A stretch of 64,000 nucleotides of DNA from an uncultured Collinsella sp. Its GTDB lineage: Bacteria > Actinomycetota > Coriobacteriia > Coriobacteriales > Coriobacteriaceae. The translations under genes and the position numbers were made by a program. The stretch is from positions 1 through 64,000 of the forward strand of contig CAAGEH010000010.1 of the NCBI GenBank assembly GCA_900768795.1, read 5' to 3'. The notes beneath the pieces were generated by a model. It was not told the DNA's origin, made no database searches, and saw only the letters and a program-made list of their open reading frames with translations. The first letter of the stretch is position 1. The number at the start of each line of letters is the position of its first letter. Below, in pieces: positions 15,966 to 24,769 of the stretch.

Positions 15966-17948
15966 ATGGCTGGCTCATTCCCCCTTGCCGCACCGACTCG
16001 CACCGATGCGCGGCGCCCGCGCGCGCTTTTCGTTGCGCTGTTCGGGTTGATTGCGCTTGCCCTGGTTGCATGCCCCGTTTCGGCTCATGCCGACGGCTTC
16101 AGCATGCCGAACGTCAAGATCGACGCGGAGGTCAAAAGCGATGGCTCCCTCCATGTTGTGGAGCGGCGCACGTTTGAGTTCGACGACGACGTCAACGGCG
16201 TGTTTTGGGATATTCCGTTTGCTGCCAATAAACAGGGAAGAACGACATCGGTCGCCATCTCGAGCGTGAGCGTCGACGGCAGAACATTTGAGAACGTCGA
16301 CTCGGCGAACAAGGGCGAAGACGGCGTCTACACCGCCCAAAAAGAGGGCGAGGGGTCGAACGCCACTGCCAAAATCATGGTTTTCACGCCGCATGACGAC
16401 GAATCCTCCGCAAACGTGACCATCGACTACACCATCAACGGTGCCGTTATGGCCTGGGGCGACACAGGCGAGGTGTACTGGAAGTTCATCGGTGCCGGGT
16501 GGGATCAGGCTTCCGAGAACGTCAGCTGCACGATCTCGTTTGACAAAAACCTGGCAGCCGCGACGCCCGCGACGAAAACGACGCTGCGTGCCTGGGGTCA
16601 CGGCTCGTTCGACGGCGAGGTCAAGCCCAGTCCCCAAAAAGCTAAGGTGACCTATCGCGTACCTAAGGTCTACGGGGGAGATTTTGCCGAGGCGCGCATC
16701 GTGTTCCCCACCGCCTGGGTTCCGGATCTTAAAAGCGAGTCGACCCCGCGTCTGGACACGGTGCTTTCCGAGGAAAAGCGCTGGGCGGAAGAGGCAAACG
16801 CCAAGCGCGAGCGCGCGCGTGCCGAGTCCAAACGAAATGTTGTCATCTCGATCGTCGTGGCGGTGCTCTATGCCGGGACGATTATCGCGCTCAAGGTGAT
16901 TCGGTTCACGCCCCGTTCCGAGTTCAACGAGACCTATTTCCGCGACATTCCGAGCGCCGATCACCCTGCGGTTATTGCTATGTTTATGTGCAACGGTCAG
17001 CTGCCCGACCAGGCGTTTGTTGCGGGCCTCATGAAGCTCACCGACGATCGCGTCATCAAGCTGGAGAGCGTCACCACGACAAACGAAGGGCTTTTGGGCG
17101 CAAAGACCAAGGAAGACTACAAGGTCACGATGACGAAGGACGCGTACGAGCAGGCTAAGGCAGCCGGAAAAATCGACGAGATCGATGATGCGATTCTCGA
17201 CTTCATGTTTGTGGGACGCGGCTACGAAGGTACGGTGCCGGCAAAATCGCGTACATTTAGTGCGTTCAAAGAGTATCCGATCGGGCATACGGATGCCTAT
17301 GGCGACGCGGCAGAAAACTATCAGACGACGGTCAAGGCGCAGCTTGAGCTTCGCGGCTATATCCAATCGAGGGGATTGCTTGCGGGACTACTTATCGGAA
17401 TTACAGGCATGTCTTTCTTTGGGCTTGATCTCATGCTGGCAGCCTTTACCAATTTTGCGCTGCCCAATGTTATTGCCCTCGTGATCTCGGGCGTCATTAT
17501 CTTTGGCGTTGTGTTATTTGTCGGGTCGAGATTCCGCAGGCTCTCGGCAGAAGGTACCGAACTTCGCAGCAAATGTGAGGCGCTCAAACGTTGGCTCGAG
17601 GACTTCACGCGCCTTAACGAGGCTGTGCCTGCCGATTTGATTCTCTGGAACAAGCTGATGGTCATGGCCGTGGCACTCGGCGTGTCGAAAAAGACGCTCA
17701 AAGAGCTTGCAGATGCCGTTCCGGCGGAGATTCGCGAATCGGGTGACTTCTACGACTATTACCCGGTGTATTGGTGGTGCCACTCGCACGGGGACCTCGA
17801 TATGCCCACATCGTCGATTAGGTCTGCCTATCGTGACAACATCGCTACGCTGGCATCGAGCTCCAACAGCTCGGTCGGCGGCTTTGGCGGCGGTTTCTCC
17901 GGTGGCGGCGGAGGCGGCGTCGGTGGCGGCGGAGGCGGCACGTTCTAG
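15966..17948 (+). CDS. DUF2207 family membrane protein
   Basis: 660 residues of unknown function. It starts with a signal sequence (about 18-42, ending near VSAHADG), then an extracytoplasmic beta-rich DUF2207 domain of about 240 residues beginning SMPNVKIDAEVKSDGSLHVVE. A transmembrane helix follows near 295-315 (VVISIVVAVLYAGTIIAL), then a cytoplasmic part, then two more helices near 463-520, and a second cytoplasmic part with VYWWCHSHGD. The C-terminus is a glycine-rich tail with short G-runs and a final GTF, which is typical of this family. AGAGGA precedes the ATG. Transcribed alone. The family is widespread in Gram-positive bacteria; a cell-envelope role is a guess from topology. Confidence 0.9.
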   Translation: MAGSFPLAAPTRTDARRPRALFVALFGLIALALVACPVSAHADGFSMPNVKIDAEVKSDGSLHVVERRTFEFDDDVNGVFWDIPFAANKQGRTTSVAISSVSVDGRTFENVDSANKGEDGVYTAQKEGEGSNATAKIMVFTPHDDESSANVTIDYTINGAVMAWGDTGEVYWKFIGAGWDQASENVSCTISFDKNLAAATPATKTTLRAWGHGSFDGEVKPSPQKAKVTYRVPKVYGGDFAEARIVFPTAWVPDLKSESTPRLDTVLSEEKRWAEEANAKRERARAESKRNVVISIVVAVLYAGTIIALKVIRFTPRSEFNETYFRDIPSADHPAVIAMFMCNGQLPDQAFVAGLMKLTDDRVIKLESVTTTNEGLLGAKTKEDYKVTMTKDAYEQAKAAGKIDEIDDAILDFMFVGRGYEGTVPAKSRTFSAFKEYPIGHTDAYGDAAENYQTTVKAQLELRGYIQSRGLLAGLLIGITGMSFFGLDLMLAAFTNFALPNVIALVISGVIIFGVVLFVGSRFRRLSAEGTELRSKCEALKRWLEDFTRLNEAVPADLILWNKLMVMAVALGVSKKTLKELADAVPAEIRESGDFYDYYPVYWWCHSHGDLDMPTSSIRSAYRDNIATLASSSNSSVGGFGGGFSGGGGGGVGGGGGGTF

Positions 17949-18244
17949 GTGTGTTGCCCGGCTGCAGGCGGCGGGTCTGTGTGCGTAGATGTTCAAGAGC
18001 AGTCGCACGCGTATCCGCCGATGCCTGTTGCAGGCGCCGGGTCTGTATGCGCAAGCGCCGCTCGCCCCTCGATAGACGCTGCGAACGCCGTTCGTCTCAG
18101 GTCGCGCCGTGCGCTGCGGACCTCGCTTATCTTGTGGTGCGCCATAGCCATACGCTGCGGACGCCGCCCGCCCCGCTCCGGGGCACGGCCGGAGCGGGGC
18201 TCCTTGGCTCCCATGCGCTCGAATCGACGGCGCGCTCAAATCAA
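17949..18244. other. Intergenic region with a diverged direct repeat
   Basis: About 300 bases between convergent genes. Two diverged copies of ctgcaggcggcgggtctgtg (about 17959 and 18031) are 72 bases apart. A GC-rich inverted pair, gccccgctccgggg / ggccggagcggggc (about 18170-18198), could form a hairpin. No gene is supported. Confidence 0.5.
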
Positions 18245-18883
18245 TCAAGCGTTCAAATCGAGTGTGTAGAGAAACGATTCACGCGGGAGCGAACAAAAAC
18301 GCTCGTTTAGATTGGCCTTGTGGGCGGCGGCGCGCTTAAATCCGCGATGCTCGTAGAACTTATACGAGCAGTCGGTGTCGGTAAAGAGATACGCCGACGT
18401 TCCGCCCTGATTGGTCACGTGTGAGCATGCCGCGTCGAGCAGCACTGACCCCACGCCGAGTCCGCGCGTCGAGGAGCTCACGGCAAGCAGCGTGATCTCG
18501 TCGGGCGGCGTTTGGGGACACTGCTCGATCAACCAGTTGTTAATGCGCACCTGGGTTTTAATAAACGTCAGATACCGGTCCGTAAGCTCCGGCTCGATCT
18601 GTTGCATCTGCTGGATGATGTCGTGTTCGACCTGCGCCCAGTGATCGCTCGTCTTCATGTTGCGCTTGCCCGTGCGCGCCAAAACGATGCCGCATACTTT
18701 GCCGTCGACAACGGCTACCTGCGAAAACGTCGAAACGGAAAGACAGTAGGAAAAATCGGCGGCGGCCTCAAAGAAATTGTAGACCTCGTTACCGCTGTCT
18801 TTGTGCCAAGCATCCTGCACGATTTGAGCGCACGGCTCAAAATCGGATTCATCAAACGGACGGTACAGAACGCGTGAGATCAT
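18245..18883 (-). CDS. GNAT-family N-acetyltransferase
   Basis: 212 residues from the ATG at 18883 (MISRVLYRPFDESDFEP). An open extension upstream is rejected because its translation is Arg/Cys-rich and unlike the family. The acetyl-CoA binding motif A is LLAVSSSTRGLGVGSVLLDAA (about 125-145, with the R-G-x-G-x-G pyrophosphate loop), followed by motif B LFTDTDCSYKFYEHRGFKRAA. The substrate is not predictable; the N-terminal half is long, which is seen in acetyltransferases of the phosphinothricin-like and amine classes. It is divergent from purH across about 280 bases. Confidence 0.88.
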   Translation of the reverse strand: MISRVLYRPFDESDFEPCAQIVQDAWHKDSGNEVYNFFEAAADFSYCLSVSTFSQVAVVDGKVCGIVLARTGKRNMKTSDHWAQVEHDIIQQMQQIEPELTDRYLTFIKTQVRINNWLIEQCPQTPPDEITLLAVSSSTRGLGVGSVLLDAACSHVTNQGGTSAYLFTDTDCSYKFYEHRGFKRAAAHKANLNERFCSLPRESFLYTLDLNA

Positions 18884-19161
18884 CGGGCCTCTTTTCGCGC
18901 AAGCCACATGTCGCGGACGAGTCCTCGCCGCGCATGGGTGCAAAACCATTGGTCTATTTCTACCACGCTGCGCCCGGGATATTGTGTTCCCCGCGTGACG
19001 AGCGCAAATTCGGTCATTTTCTCCAAAAGATAAGGCCCGATGCAGACAGCGCGGTCGTAGATGCGCTACATTAGTTCGGTGACGTACATTGGCCATCGCG
19101 TATGCGTATCGCGCGCGGCATACTTGCCGATTTGCGGTGGCACAGCAGACAGGAGGGCTGC

Positions 19162-20769
19162 ATGGCATCAGATGTGAAGATCGCTCGCGCGCTGATCTCG
19201 GTTACCGACAAAACGGGCGTGGTCGATTTCGCACGCGTGCTTTCCGAGGAGTTCGGCGTCGAGATCATCTCGACTGGCGGAACTGCCAAGGCTATCGAGG
19301 ACGCCGGCATCGCCGTTACCCCGATCGAGGATTTCACGGGGTTCCCCGAGATGATGGACGGACGCGTTAAAACGCTGCACCCCAAGGTCCATGGCGGCCT
19401 GCTCGCTCGCAGGGATTCCCCCAAGCACATGGCCGAGGCCGAAAAGTACGGCATCAAGATGATCGACCTTGTCTGCGTGAACCTGTATGAGTTCCAAAAG
19501 ACCGTCGCCAAGCCCGATGTGTCGTTTGACGACGCTATCGAGCACATCGATATCGGTGGTCCCTCCATGCTCCGCTCGGCTGCAAAGAACGCCGAGTTCG
19601 TCACGGTCGTTTCCGACCCTGCCGATTACGATGCGGTCGTTGCCGAGATGCGCGCCACCGGCGGTGCCACGACGCTTGCGACGCGCCGTCGCCTACAGTT
19701 CAAGGTCTACACGACCACGGCAGCCTACGATGCCGCCATCGCCAAATGGCTGGGCAACCAGCTCGAGGAGAACCGCACGCAAAATGAGGCTCCGAGCTTC
19801 CCCGATAAGCTCGTGGTTACGGCAACCAAGGAGCAGGACCTCCGCTACGGCGAGAATCCGCAGCAGGCGGCGGCTTTCTACATGCGTCCCGACGCCCCCG
19901 CGCATTCGCTCGCGCGTGCCGAACAGATGCAGGGCAAGCCGTTGAGCTACAACAACTTGCTCGATGCCGATGCCGCGTGGGCTGCCGTCCGCGAGTTCGA
20001 CGAGCCCGCGGTCGTGATTCTCAAGCACCAGAATCCGTGCGGTTCCGCAACGGCAGACGACGTGACCGAGGCATACGACAAGGCGTACGCATGCGATCCC
20101 GTGAGCGCGTACGGCGGCATCATCGCAGTCAACCGCGAGGTTCCGCTGTCGCTGTGCGAGCATTTTGCCGACCAGAATAAGCAGTTCGTCGAGGTCATGA
20201 TCGCACCGAGCTATACGCCCGAGGCCCTCGAGCGCCTGTCCAAGCGCAAGAACATGCGCGTGCTTGCGACGGGCGGCGTCGACCCCACGATCGGTCAGGA
20301 GATCCGTACCGTCGATGGCGGCATCCTCGTGCAGGATATCGACCACGTTGACGAGGAGCCGGCGACGTTCACCGTCCCGACCGACCGCAAGCCGACCGAT
20401 GCCGAGATGGACGACCTACTGTTTGCTTGGCGCGTATGCAAGACCGTCAAGTCCAACGCCATTCTCGTTGCCAAGGACCGTGCCGGTCTGGGTATGGGCC
20501 CGGGTCAGCCCAATCGCACCGATTCGTGCCGCATCGCGTGCGAGCGTGCACACGCCGCATGCGAGCGCATGGGCGTTGAGGCAACGGGGCTCGTGGCCGC
20601 GTCTGATGCATTCCTCCCGTTCCGCGACGACGTCGATGTCCTTGCCGAGCAGGGTGTGACTGCAATCATCCAGCCGGGCGGCTCCATTCGCGACGAGGAG
20701 TCTATCCAAGCTTGCAACGAGCACGGTATCGCGATGGTCTTTACGGGCACGCGTCACTTTCGTCACTAG
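19162..20769 (+). CDS. purH: Bifunctional AICAR formyltransferase / IMP cyclohydrolase
   Basis: Last two steps of de novo purine synthesis. The ATG at 19162 follows AGGAGGGCTGC. 535 residues: the N-terminal MGS-like IMP cyclohydrolase domain (RALISVTDKTGVVDFARVL, then STGGTAKAIEDAG, DGRVKTLHPKVHGGLLARR), and the C-terminal formyltransferase domain with LRYGENPQQAA and the catalytic KHQNPCGSA. It ends with ...GTRHFRH, typical of PurH. No other purine genes are nearby. It is followed by a strong terminator and then an unknown gene. Confidence 0.98.
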   Translation: MASDVKIARALISVTDKTGVVDFARVLSEEFGVEIISTGGTAKAIEDAGIAVTPIEDFTGFPEMMDGRVKTLHPKVHGGLLARRDSPKHMAEAEKYGIKMIDLVCVNLYEFQKTVAKPDVSFDDAIEHIDIGGPSMLRSAAKNAEFVTVVSDPADYDAVVAEMRATGGATTLATRRRLQFKVYTTTAAYDAAIAKWLGNQLEENRTQNEAPSFPDKLVVTATKEQDLRYGENPQQAAAFYMRPDAPAHSLARAEQMQGKPLSYNNLLDADAAWAAVREFDEPAVVILKHQNPCGSATADDVTEAYDKAYACDPVSAYGGIIAVNREVPLSLCEHFADQNKQFVEVMIAPSYTPEALERLSKRKNMRVLATGGVDPTIGQEIRTVDGGILVQDIDHVDEEPATFTVPTDRKPTDAEMDDLLFAWRVCKTVKSNAILVAKDRAGLGMGPGQPNRTDSCRIACERAHAACERMGVEATGLVAASDAFLPFRDDVDVLAEQGVTAIIQPGGSIRDEESIQACNEHGIAMVFTGTRHFRH

Positions 20770-20804
20770 TTTGAGCGTTTTGGCTGACTCATTTGAGTCG
20801 CACC

Positions 20805-20841
20805 GGGACAGCTTTCCCGCGGGGGAGGCTGTCCCTTTTTT
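20805..20841 (+). terminator. Rho-independent terminator after purH
   Basis: GGGACAGC (20805-20812) pairs with GCTGTCCC (20828-20835), with an inner ttcccgcggggga pairing, followed by a run of six T. It lies 36 bases after the purH stop and only 13 before the next gene. Confidence 0.9.
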
Positions 20842-20853
20842 GAAAGGTATTCC

Positions 20854-21570
20854 ATGTCGACCACGTCGAATGAAGAGCTGTTTTCGAATCCTGCGGACGA
20901 GCAGGCGTACGAGGACTTCGTTGCCAACCAAGAGCCTGTCGAGAAGTTTGAGCTTGCCGAGCCGGCGCTCGTCTGCCGTTGGCGCATGTCGCAAAAACAC
21001 GTTCCCATGCTCAACAGGCATATCCGCGCGCTTTCGCAGCGTCGTGTGCAGGGCGAGCCGTTGACGACGAACATGCTGAGCTGGGCAAAGCAACACGTGG
21101 AGTGGAGCCTGGCCGAGGGTGATTACACAGCGGTCGATGGCGTGCTCATGCTCGTGATCGATATCAACGGCAACGCCGCGATGACGGTGGGGGAGTATGC
21201 GCCGCTCGCCGATGCACGCCTGGAGACGCTCGCTGCGCGTGCCGCCCAGGCGCGCGAGGAGTCTGCCGAGACGGGCGTGGCGCCCGAGCTTTTGGCATGG
21301 GTCGAGGACGGTGTGCTCTCCTTTGCCGCGGCAGCCGATGAACATCTTTGCGGTACCGCCACGCTTGTGGGGCAGCTGGCACGGACCAAGGGAGTTACCG
21401 TTACGCGCGCTTCTGGCGTTGCCCCTGCCGGTTCCGCTCCCTTTTTGATTTCGGACGAGCACGGCATCGTCGCCGCTACCGATGCAGATGCCGCGAGCGG
21501 CGCGGATGCCGAATTCGTTCGGTTTTTGTCGGACGGCTACAAAAAGCTCTGCGCGCAGAAGCAGCGGTAG
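20854..21570 (+). CDS. Conserved-looking protein of unknown function
   Basis: 238 residues, start ATG 20854 with TGAAAGG upstream. I do not recognise the family. The N-terminal 45 residues are acidic (Glu/Asp rich); the middle has LVCRWRMSQKHVPMLNRHIRALSQRRVQGE, then AKQHVEWSLAEGDYTAVDGVLMLVIDINGNAAMTVGEY, which reads as a compact alpha/beta fold. A helical Ala/Glu-rich segment follows, and the last third (ADEHLCGTATLVGQLARTKGVTVTRASG) looks like another alpha/beta unit. No signal peptide or membrane helix. Third-position GC and codon use match neighbours, so it is a real gene. It lies between two terminators and so is transcribed mostly alone. Confidence 0.75.
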   Translation: MSTTSNEELFSNPADEQAYEDFVANQEPVEKFELAEPALVCRWRMSQKHVPMLNRHIRALSQRRVQGEPLTTNMLSWAKQHVEWSLAEGDYTAVDGVLMLVIDINGNAAMTVGEYAPLADARLETLAARAAQAREESAETGVAPELLAWVEDGVLSFAAAADEHLCGTATLVGQLARTKGVTVTRASGVAPAGSAPFLISDEHGIVAATDADAASGADAEFVRFLSDGYKKLCAQKQR

Positions 21571-21606
21571 AGCGTCGAATAAAAACCCGCAACGACAGAG
21601 CAATAA

Positions 21607-21647
21607 AGAGAGGGAGTCGGCTTGTACCGGCTCCCTCTCTTGTATTT
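21607..21647 (+). terminator. Terminator after the unknown gene
   Basis: AGAGAGGGAG (21607-21616) pairs exactly with CTCCCTCTCT (21631-21640), extended by tcgg/ccgg, then tgtattt. The symmetric stem could also serve the convergent uppP transcript. Confidence 0.85.
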
Positions 21648-21754
21648 GAGATGGGTTGTGGCCACATGTTCGTGCTGTTGCGGCGCGGCGTGGTTCAGTG
21701 CGGCTCGGTGCGGGCGTCAGGCTCAGCGCGCATCACTCGGGTTCGCAGCTTGAT

Positions 21755-22687
21755 CTATGCCATCATCGGGGCGATAACAAAGAAGTACGCCAGCACGATT
21801 ACGCCGAGTACGATGCGGTAGACGCCAAAGCATTTGAAGTCGTGCTTGCGGACAAAGCCCATGAGCCATTTAATCGCGACGAGCGAGACGAGAAAGGCGA
21901 CGATGCAGCCTACGAGCAGAATCGCGGTCTCGTTAAGTCCGAACGTTCCACCCTTGATGAAGTACTTCACGAGCTTGAGCGCGCTTGCGCCGAACATGAC
22001 CGGAATGGCCAAGAAGAACGTGAACTTGCTTGCCACCGCGCGCGTACAACCCAAAAGCAGGCCGCCGATGATGGTCGAGCCGGAGCGCGATGTGCCCGGA
22101 ACCAGCGAAAGCACCTGAAATGCGCCGATGCCCAGAGCCGTTTTCCAAGTCAGGTCGTCAAGCGTGGCGATGGAGCCGAAGTCGGTGTCGTCCTCGTCAG
22201 TATCAACCGCAGGTGCGGCAAAGTGCGAGCCGGCGGGACGCGCGTTTGCCACGACGCCGGCAGCGCGTTTGTTGGCGCGCCAGTTCTCGATGATGATGAA
22301 GAGCGCGCCGTAGACGATGAGCGCGAGCGCTACAACGGGTGCGTTGTAGAAATGCTCCTCCATCCAGTCGTTGAGTGGCAGGCCGATTGCTGCGGCGGGG
22401 ATGCAACCGAGGATGATTTTGCCCCAGAGCCTCCAAGTGTCGCGACGTCCGTCTTTGCCCTTGCTCGGCGAAAACGGATTGAGCTCATGGAAAAACAGCA
22501 CGCAGACGGCGAGAATCGCGCCAAGCTGAATCACGACGAGGAACATGTTCCAAAACGTCTCGGAAACGTTCATCTTGATGAACTCGTCAACCAGGATCAT
22601 GTGCCCGGTAGACGAGATGGGCAGCCATTCGGTGATGCCCTCGACGAGTCCCATAAACGCTGATTTAAGCAGCTCGATGATATTCAA
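21755..22687 (-). CDS. uppP: Undecaprenyl-diphosphatase
   Basis: Membrane phosphatase (BacA family) that recycles undecaprenyl pyrophosphate for wall synthesis; overexpression confers bacitracin resistance in other species. A TTG start at 22687 is preferred: GGAGGA lies just upstream and the product then begins with the family N-terminus (IIELLKSAFMGLVEGITEWLPISSTGHM). A longer frame to 22918 would add 77 unlikely residues. The catalytic motifs EGITEWLPISSTGH and VPGTSRSGSTI are present, with about eight helices. At 310 residues it is about 40 longer than usual; the extra is a hydrophilic, Asp/Ala-rich loop (RAAGVVANARPAGSH... DTDEDDTDFG) in the middle. Confidence 0.93.
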   Translation of the reverse strand: MNIIELLKSAFMGLVEGITEWLPISSTGHMILVDEFIKMNVSETFWNMFLVVIQLGAILAVCVLFFHELNPFSPSKGKDGRRDTWRLWGKIILGCIPAAAIGLPLNDWMEEHFYNAPVVALALIVYGALFIIIENWRANKRAAGVVANARPAGSHFAAPAVDTDEDDTDFGSIATLDDLTWKTALGIGAFQVLSLVPGTSRSGSTIIGGLLLGCTRAVASKFTFFLAIPVMFGASALKLVKYFIKGGTFGLNETAILLVGCIVAFLVSLVAIKWLMGFVRKHDFKCFGVYRIVLGVIVLAYFFVIAPMMA

Positions 22688-22916
22688 AAGTCCTCCAAAC
22701 GGGTCTCGGGTGCGGACGGCGTAGCCCGAGGCGATTTGAATCATTATCGCGCCCGGAGCTGCTATCCACAGAAAACTCTCCCGCGTTCGCGGAATTACTA
22801 CGGTGCTTTTTGAGGTTATGGGTATACCGCAACTAAGGTAACGCGCCCCACGCGCCTGCCGAGTGGATTTTTGCGTTTCGCTTATGGGCGAGGCGCATCG
22901 GACAAGGAGGCAAATC

Positions 22917-23354
22917 ATGAATGAGGGCTATAAGACGATTTTCGTTTCGCTTGATGGTACTGAGCAGCAGGATTTCGTGCTTGCGCGCGCAATCAAGGTC
23001 GCGGCGAACAATAAGGCCAAGCTCGTGATCGGTCATGTGATCGATTCGACGGCGCTCGAGTCGGCGGGTTCGTATCCGGTTGACCTTATCAATGGGCTCG
23101 AGAAGGCATTTACCGATTCCATCGAAAAGCAGGTTGAGGAGGCCAAGGCCAACCCGGATATCCCCGAGGTCGAGGTGATGATTCGTGCGGGCCGCATTCG
23201 CGAAACGCTCAAGGATGAAATGCTCGACGTGGTAAAGCCCGACCTGGTGCTTTGCGGCGCTCGCGGTCTATCGTCGATCAAGTACGCGCTGCTCGGGTCG
23301 ATTTCGACCTTCCTGCTGAGGAATACCGAGTGCGATATTCTCGTCGTTAAGTAA
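22917..23354 (+). CDS. Universal stress protein (UspA family)
   Basis: 145 residues from ATG 22917, with the site AAGGAGG upstream. The single-domain Usp fold is clear: N-terminal YKTIFVSLDGTEQQDFVLARAI, the middle IRAGRIRETLKDEMLDVVKPDLVLCGARG, and the ATP-binding motif G-x2-G-x9-G-(S/T) in GARGLSSIKYALLGSIS, ending CDILVVK. ATP-binding Usp proteins act in stress and energy-limitation survival, but the partner is unknown. It is divergent from uppP and convergent with the sensor kinase, with a double-hairpin element in the gap. Confidence 0.95.
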   Translation: MNEGYKTIFVSLDGTEQQDFVLARAIKVAANNKAKLVIGHVIDSTALESAGSYPVDLINGLEKAFTDSIEKQVEEAKANPDIPEVEVMIRAGRIRETLKDEMLDVVKPDLVLCGARGLSSIKYALLGSISTFLLRNTECDILVVK

Positions 23355-23494
23355 TAATCGTTTGGTTGATCGGTTCGGCGGTCGCGTGCGGCTTCTGTGC
23401 TTTGCGTGGGAGCCGCTGGCCGCAAAACCGCTGCAGTACGGTTCGGCAATTGCGTATTGCTCCTATTTGTCGCACGAATTCTGTTCCGGAAACA

Positions 23495-23548
23495 CACGTC
23501 TGCCCACGACTCCTACTTGCTTCGCAAAAGTCGCCGTGGGCAGACGTG
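23495..23548. repeat. Hairpin element, copy 1
   Basis: A perfect 14-bp stem, CACGTCTGCCCACG (23495-23508) with CGTGGGCAGACGTG (23535-23548), encloses a 26-base loop. A 25-base core, 23511-23535, reaching one base into the right arm, is the exact reverse complement of the loop region of the second hairpin (23620-23644). The stem sequences of the two copies differ, but both are perfectly self-complementary. Confidence 0.85.
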
Positions 23549-23607
23549 CATCCCGAAAAGAAAAATGTTGCGATAAAAAAACCCGAGTAAAGAAAGACGT
23601 GGGGTGA

Positions 23608-23659
23608 CCATGTGCGTATGGCGACTTTTGCGAAGCAAGTAGGAGCCATACGCACATGG
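23608..23659. repeat. Hairpin element, copy 2 (inverted)
   Basis: A perfect 14-bp stem, CCATGTGCGTATGG (23608-23621) with CCATACGCACATGG (23646-23659), encloses cgacttttgcgaagcaag followed by taggag. The shared loop core runs opposite to copy 1. It sits in the 346-base gap (23355-23700) between the convergent usp and histidine kinase genes; apart from the two hairpins and an A-rich linker, that gap has no gene. Confidence 0.85.
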
Positions 23660-23700
23660 CCGCCCCGATCTGCCTCTTTGTGCACGCGTGACGACGTGCG

Positions 23701-24759
23701 TTATTCGAAATAATGAAACTTGTTCGTGCTAAAGGTTAGGAAGAGCGAAAAGCCCGCGCCTTCGCACGACTCGGCGCGGCATCCCACATCCATCTTTTGA
23801 CACAGGCGTTTTACCAGATAAAGGCCGATGCCGGTGGACTTCTTGCCGTCGATTCGACCGTTCTCGCCCGTAAAGCCCCGATTGAAAACACGCGAGAGAT
23901 CCGCCTCGCACACGCCGATTCCGTTGTCTGCAATCGCGAGCTCGATGCGTTCGTTGGCGGTGCCGGAGTCAAGCAATTGCGCGGAAAACCGAATGCGCGC
24001 GGGCACGTCTTCGCGCTTGTATTTGATGCTGTTCTGTATGGTCTGCCCCACGATAAAGCGGAGCCACTTTTCGTCGGTAAAAACCGTAAAATCGAGATTG
24101 CCCAGCTCAGGGGTAACGTGTGCCGAGATGAGCAGACGGGCGTTTTCTTTAATGGATGCGCGTATGAGCTTGTGCAGGCTGTGCGCGCGGATGAGATAGT
24201 CCTGCTCGAGCGTTTCGGAGCGGGCGTAAAACAGCGCCTGATCGATATATCGTTCGAGCCGGTCGAGCTCGTCCTCAAGCGCTCCCGTGTGCGCCGCGAT
24301 ATCGGAAGTGTCGTCTGTCGCGCCGATGTTCTCGAGCGCCAAGTGCGCAGCCGCGAGCGGCGACTTTGCCTCGTGCACCCATGTTTCGATATAGTCGCGA
24401 TAATCGGTAACCTGTCGGCGCGCCTCTGCGACCTCCTCATTTGCCGTTTGCGTGACGGTTTTGAGTGCATCGTAGGCAAGCGCATCTGCGGCATCTTCGG
24501 GCCGGTCGACCATCTCGAGTGCCCAAAGTGGTCGTTCGGTGGCGCGCGTGAGCGTACCGAGGTCGTTCCAAAACTTGCGATGACGCAGGTAGGCGAGGAC
24601 AAACGCAAAGATGAGCGCCAGCGCAACGATGCCGATGGCAAGGAATACCAAATCACGCGTGAGACCGACTGCATGGAGCACCAGTCCCAAAATGGCAAGG
24701 CCGAGCGCTGCGATCGTGCAGCTCACTGCGTTGCATTTGATGTAGCGGCCAAATCCCAT
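23701..24759 (-). CDS. Sensor histidine kinase (short intramembrane-sensing type)
   Basis: 352 residues. Two helices at about 12-30 and 37-58 with almost no external loop, the hallmark of intramembrane-sensing kinases such as BceS and GraS. The phosphoacceptor His129 lies in WVHEAKSPLAAAH, close to the BceS-type WVHQIKTP pattern. The ATPase domain shows the N-box FIVGQTIQNSIKYK, the G1 box DNGIGV and G2 TGIGLYLVKRL. It is encoded 10 bases after the response regulator on the same strand. Kinases of this type usually sense peptide antibiotics through an adjacent BceAB-type ABC transporter, but none is adjacent here. Confidence 0.94.
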   Translation of the reverse strand: MGFGRYIKCNAVSCTIAALGLAILGLVLHAVGLTRDLVFLAIGIVALALIFAFVLAYLRHRKFWNDLGTLTRATERPLWALEMVDRPEDAADALAYDALKTVTQTANEEVAEARRQVTDYRDYIETWVHEAKSPLAAAHLALENIGATDDTSDIAAHTGALEDELDRLERYIDQALFYARSETLEQDYLIRAHSLHKLIRASIKENARLLISAHVTPELGNLDFTVFTDEKWLRFIVGQTIQNSIKYKREDVPARIRFSAQLLDSGTANERIELAIADNGIGVCEADLSRVFNRGFTGENGRIDGKKSTGIGLYLVKRLCQKMDVGCRAESCEGAGFSLFLTFSTNKFHYFE

Positions 24760-24769
24760 AATGTGCGTC

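Noticed and set aside
18884..19168. Longer N-terminus for the GNAT protein (95 codons)
   Set aside because: Cys/Arg/His-rich and unlike acetyltransferases; it overlaps the purH start region. The ATG at 18883 starts the fold.
22688..22918. Longer N-terminus for UppP (77 extra codons)
   Set aside because: The extension lacks conservation-like features and the family N-terminus begins directly after a GGAGGA site at the TTG; it also overlaps the usp ribosome binding site and start.
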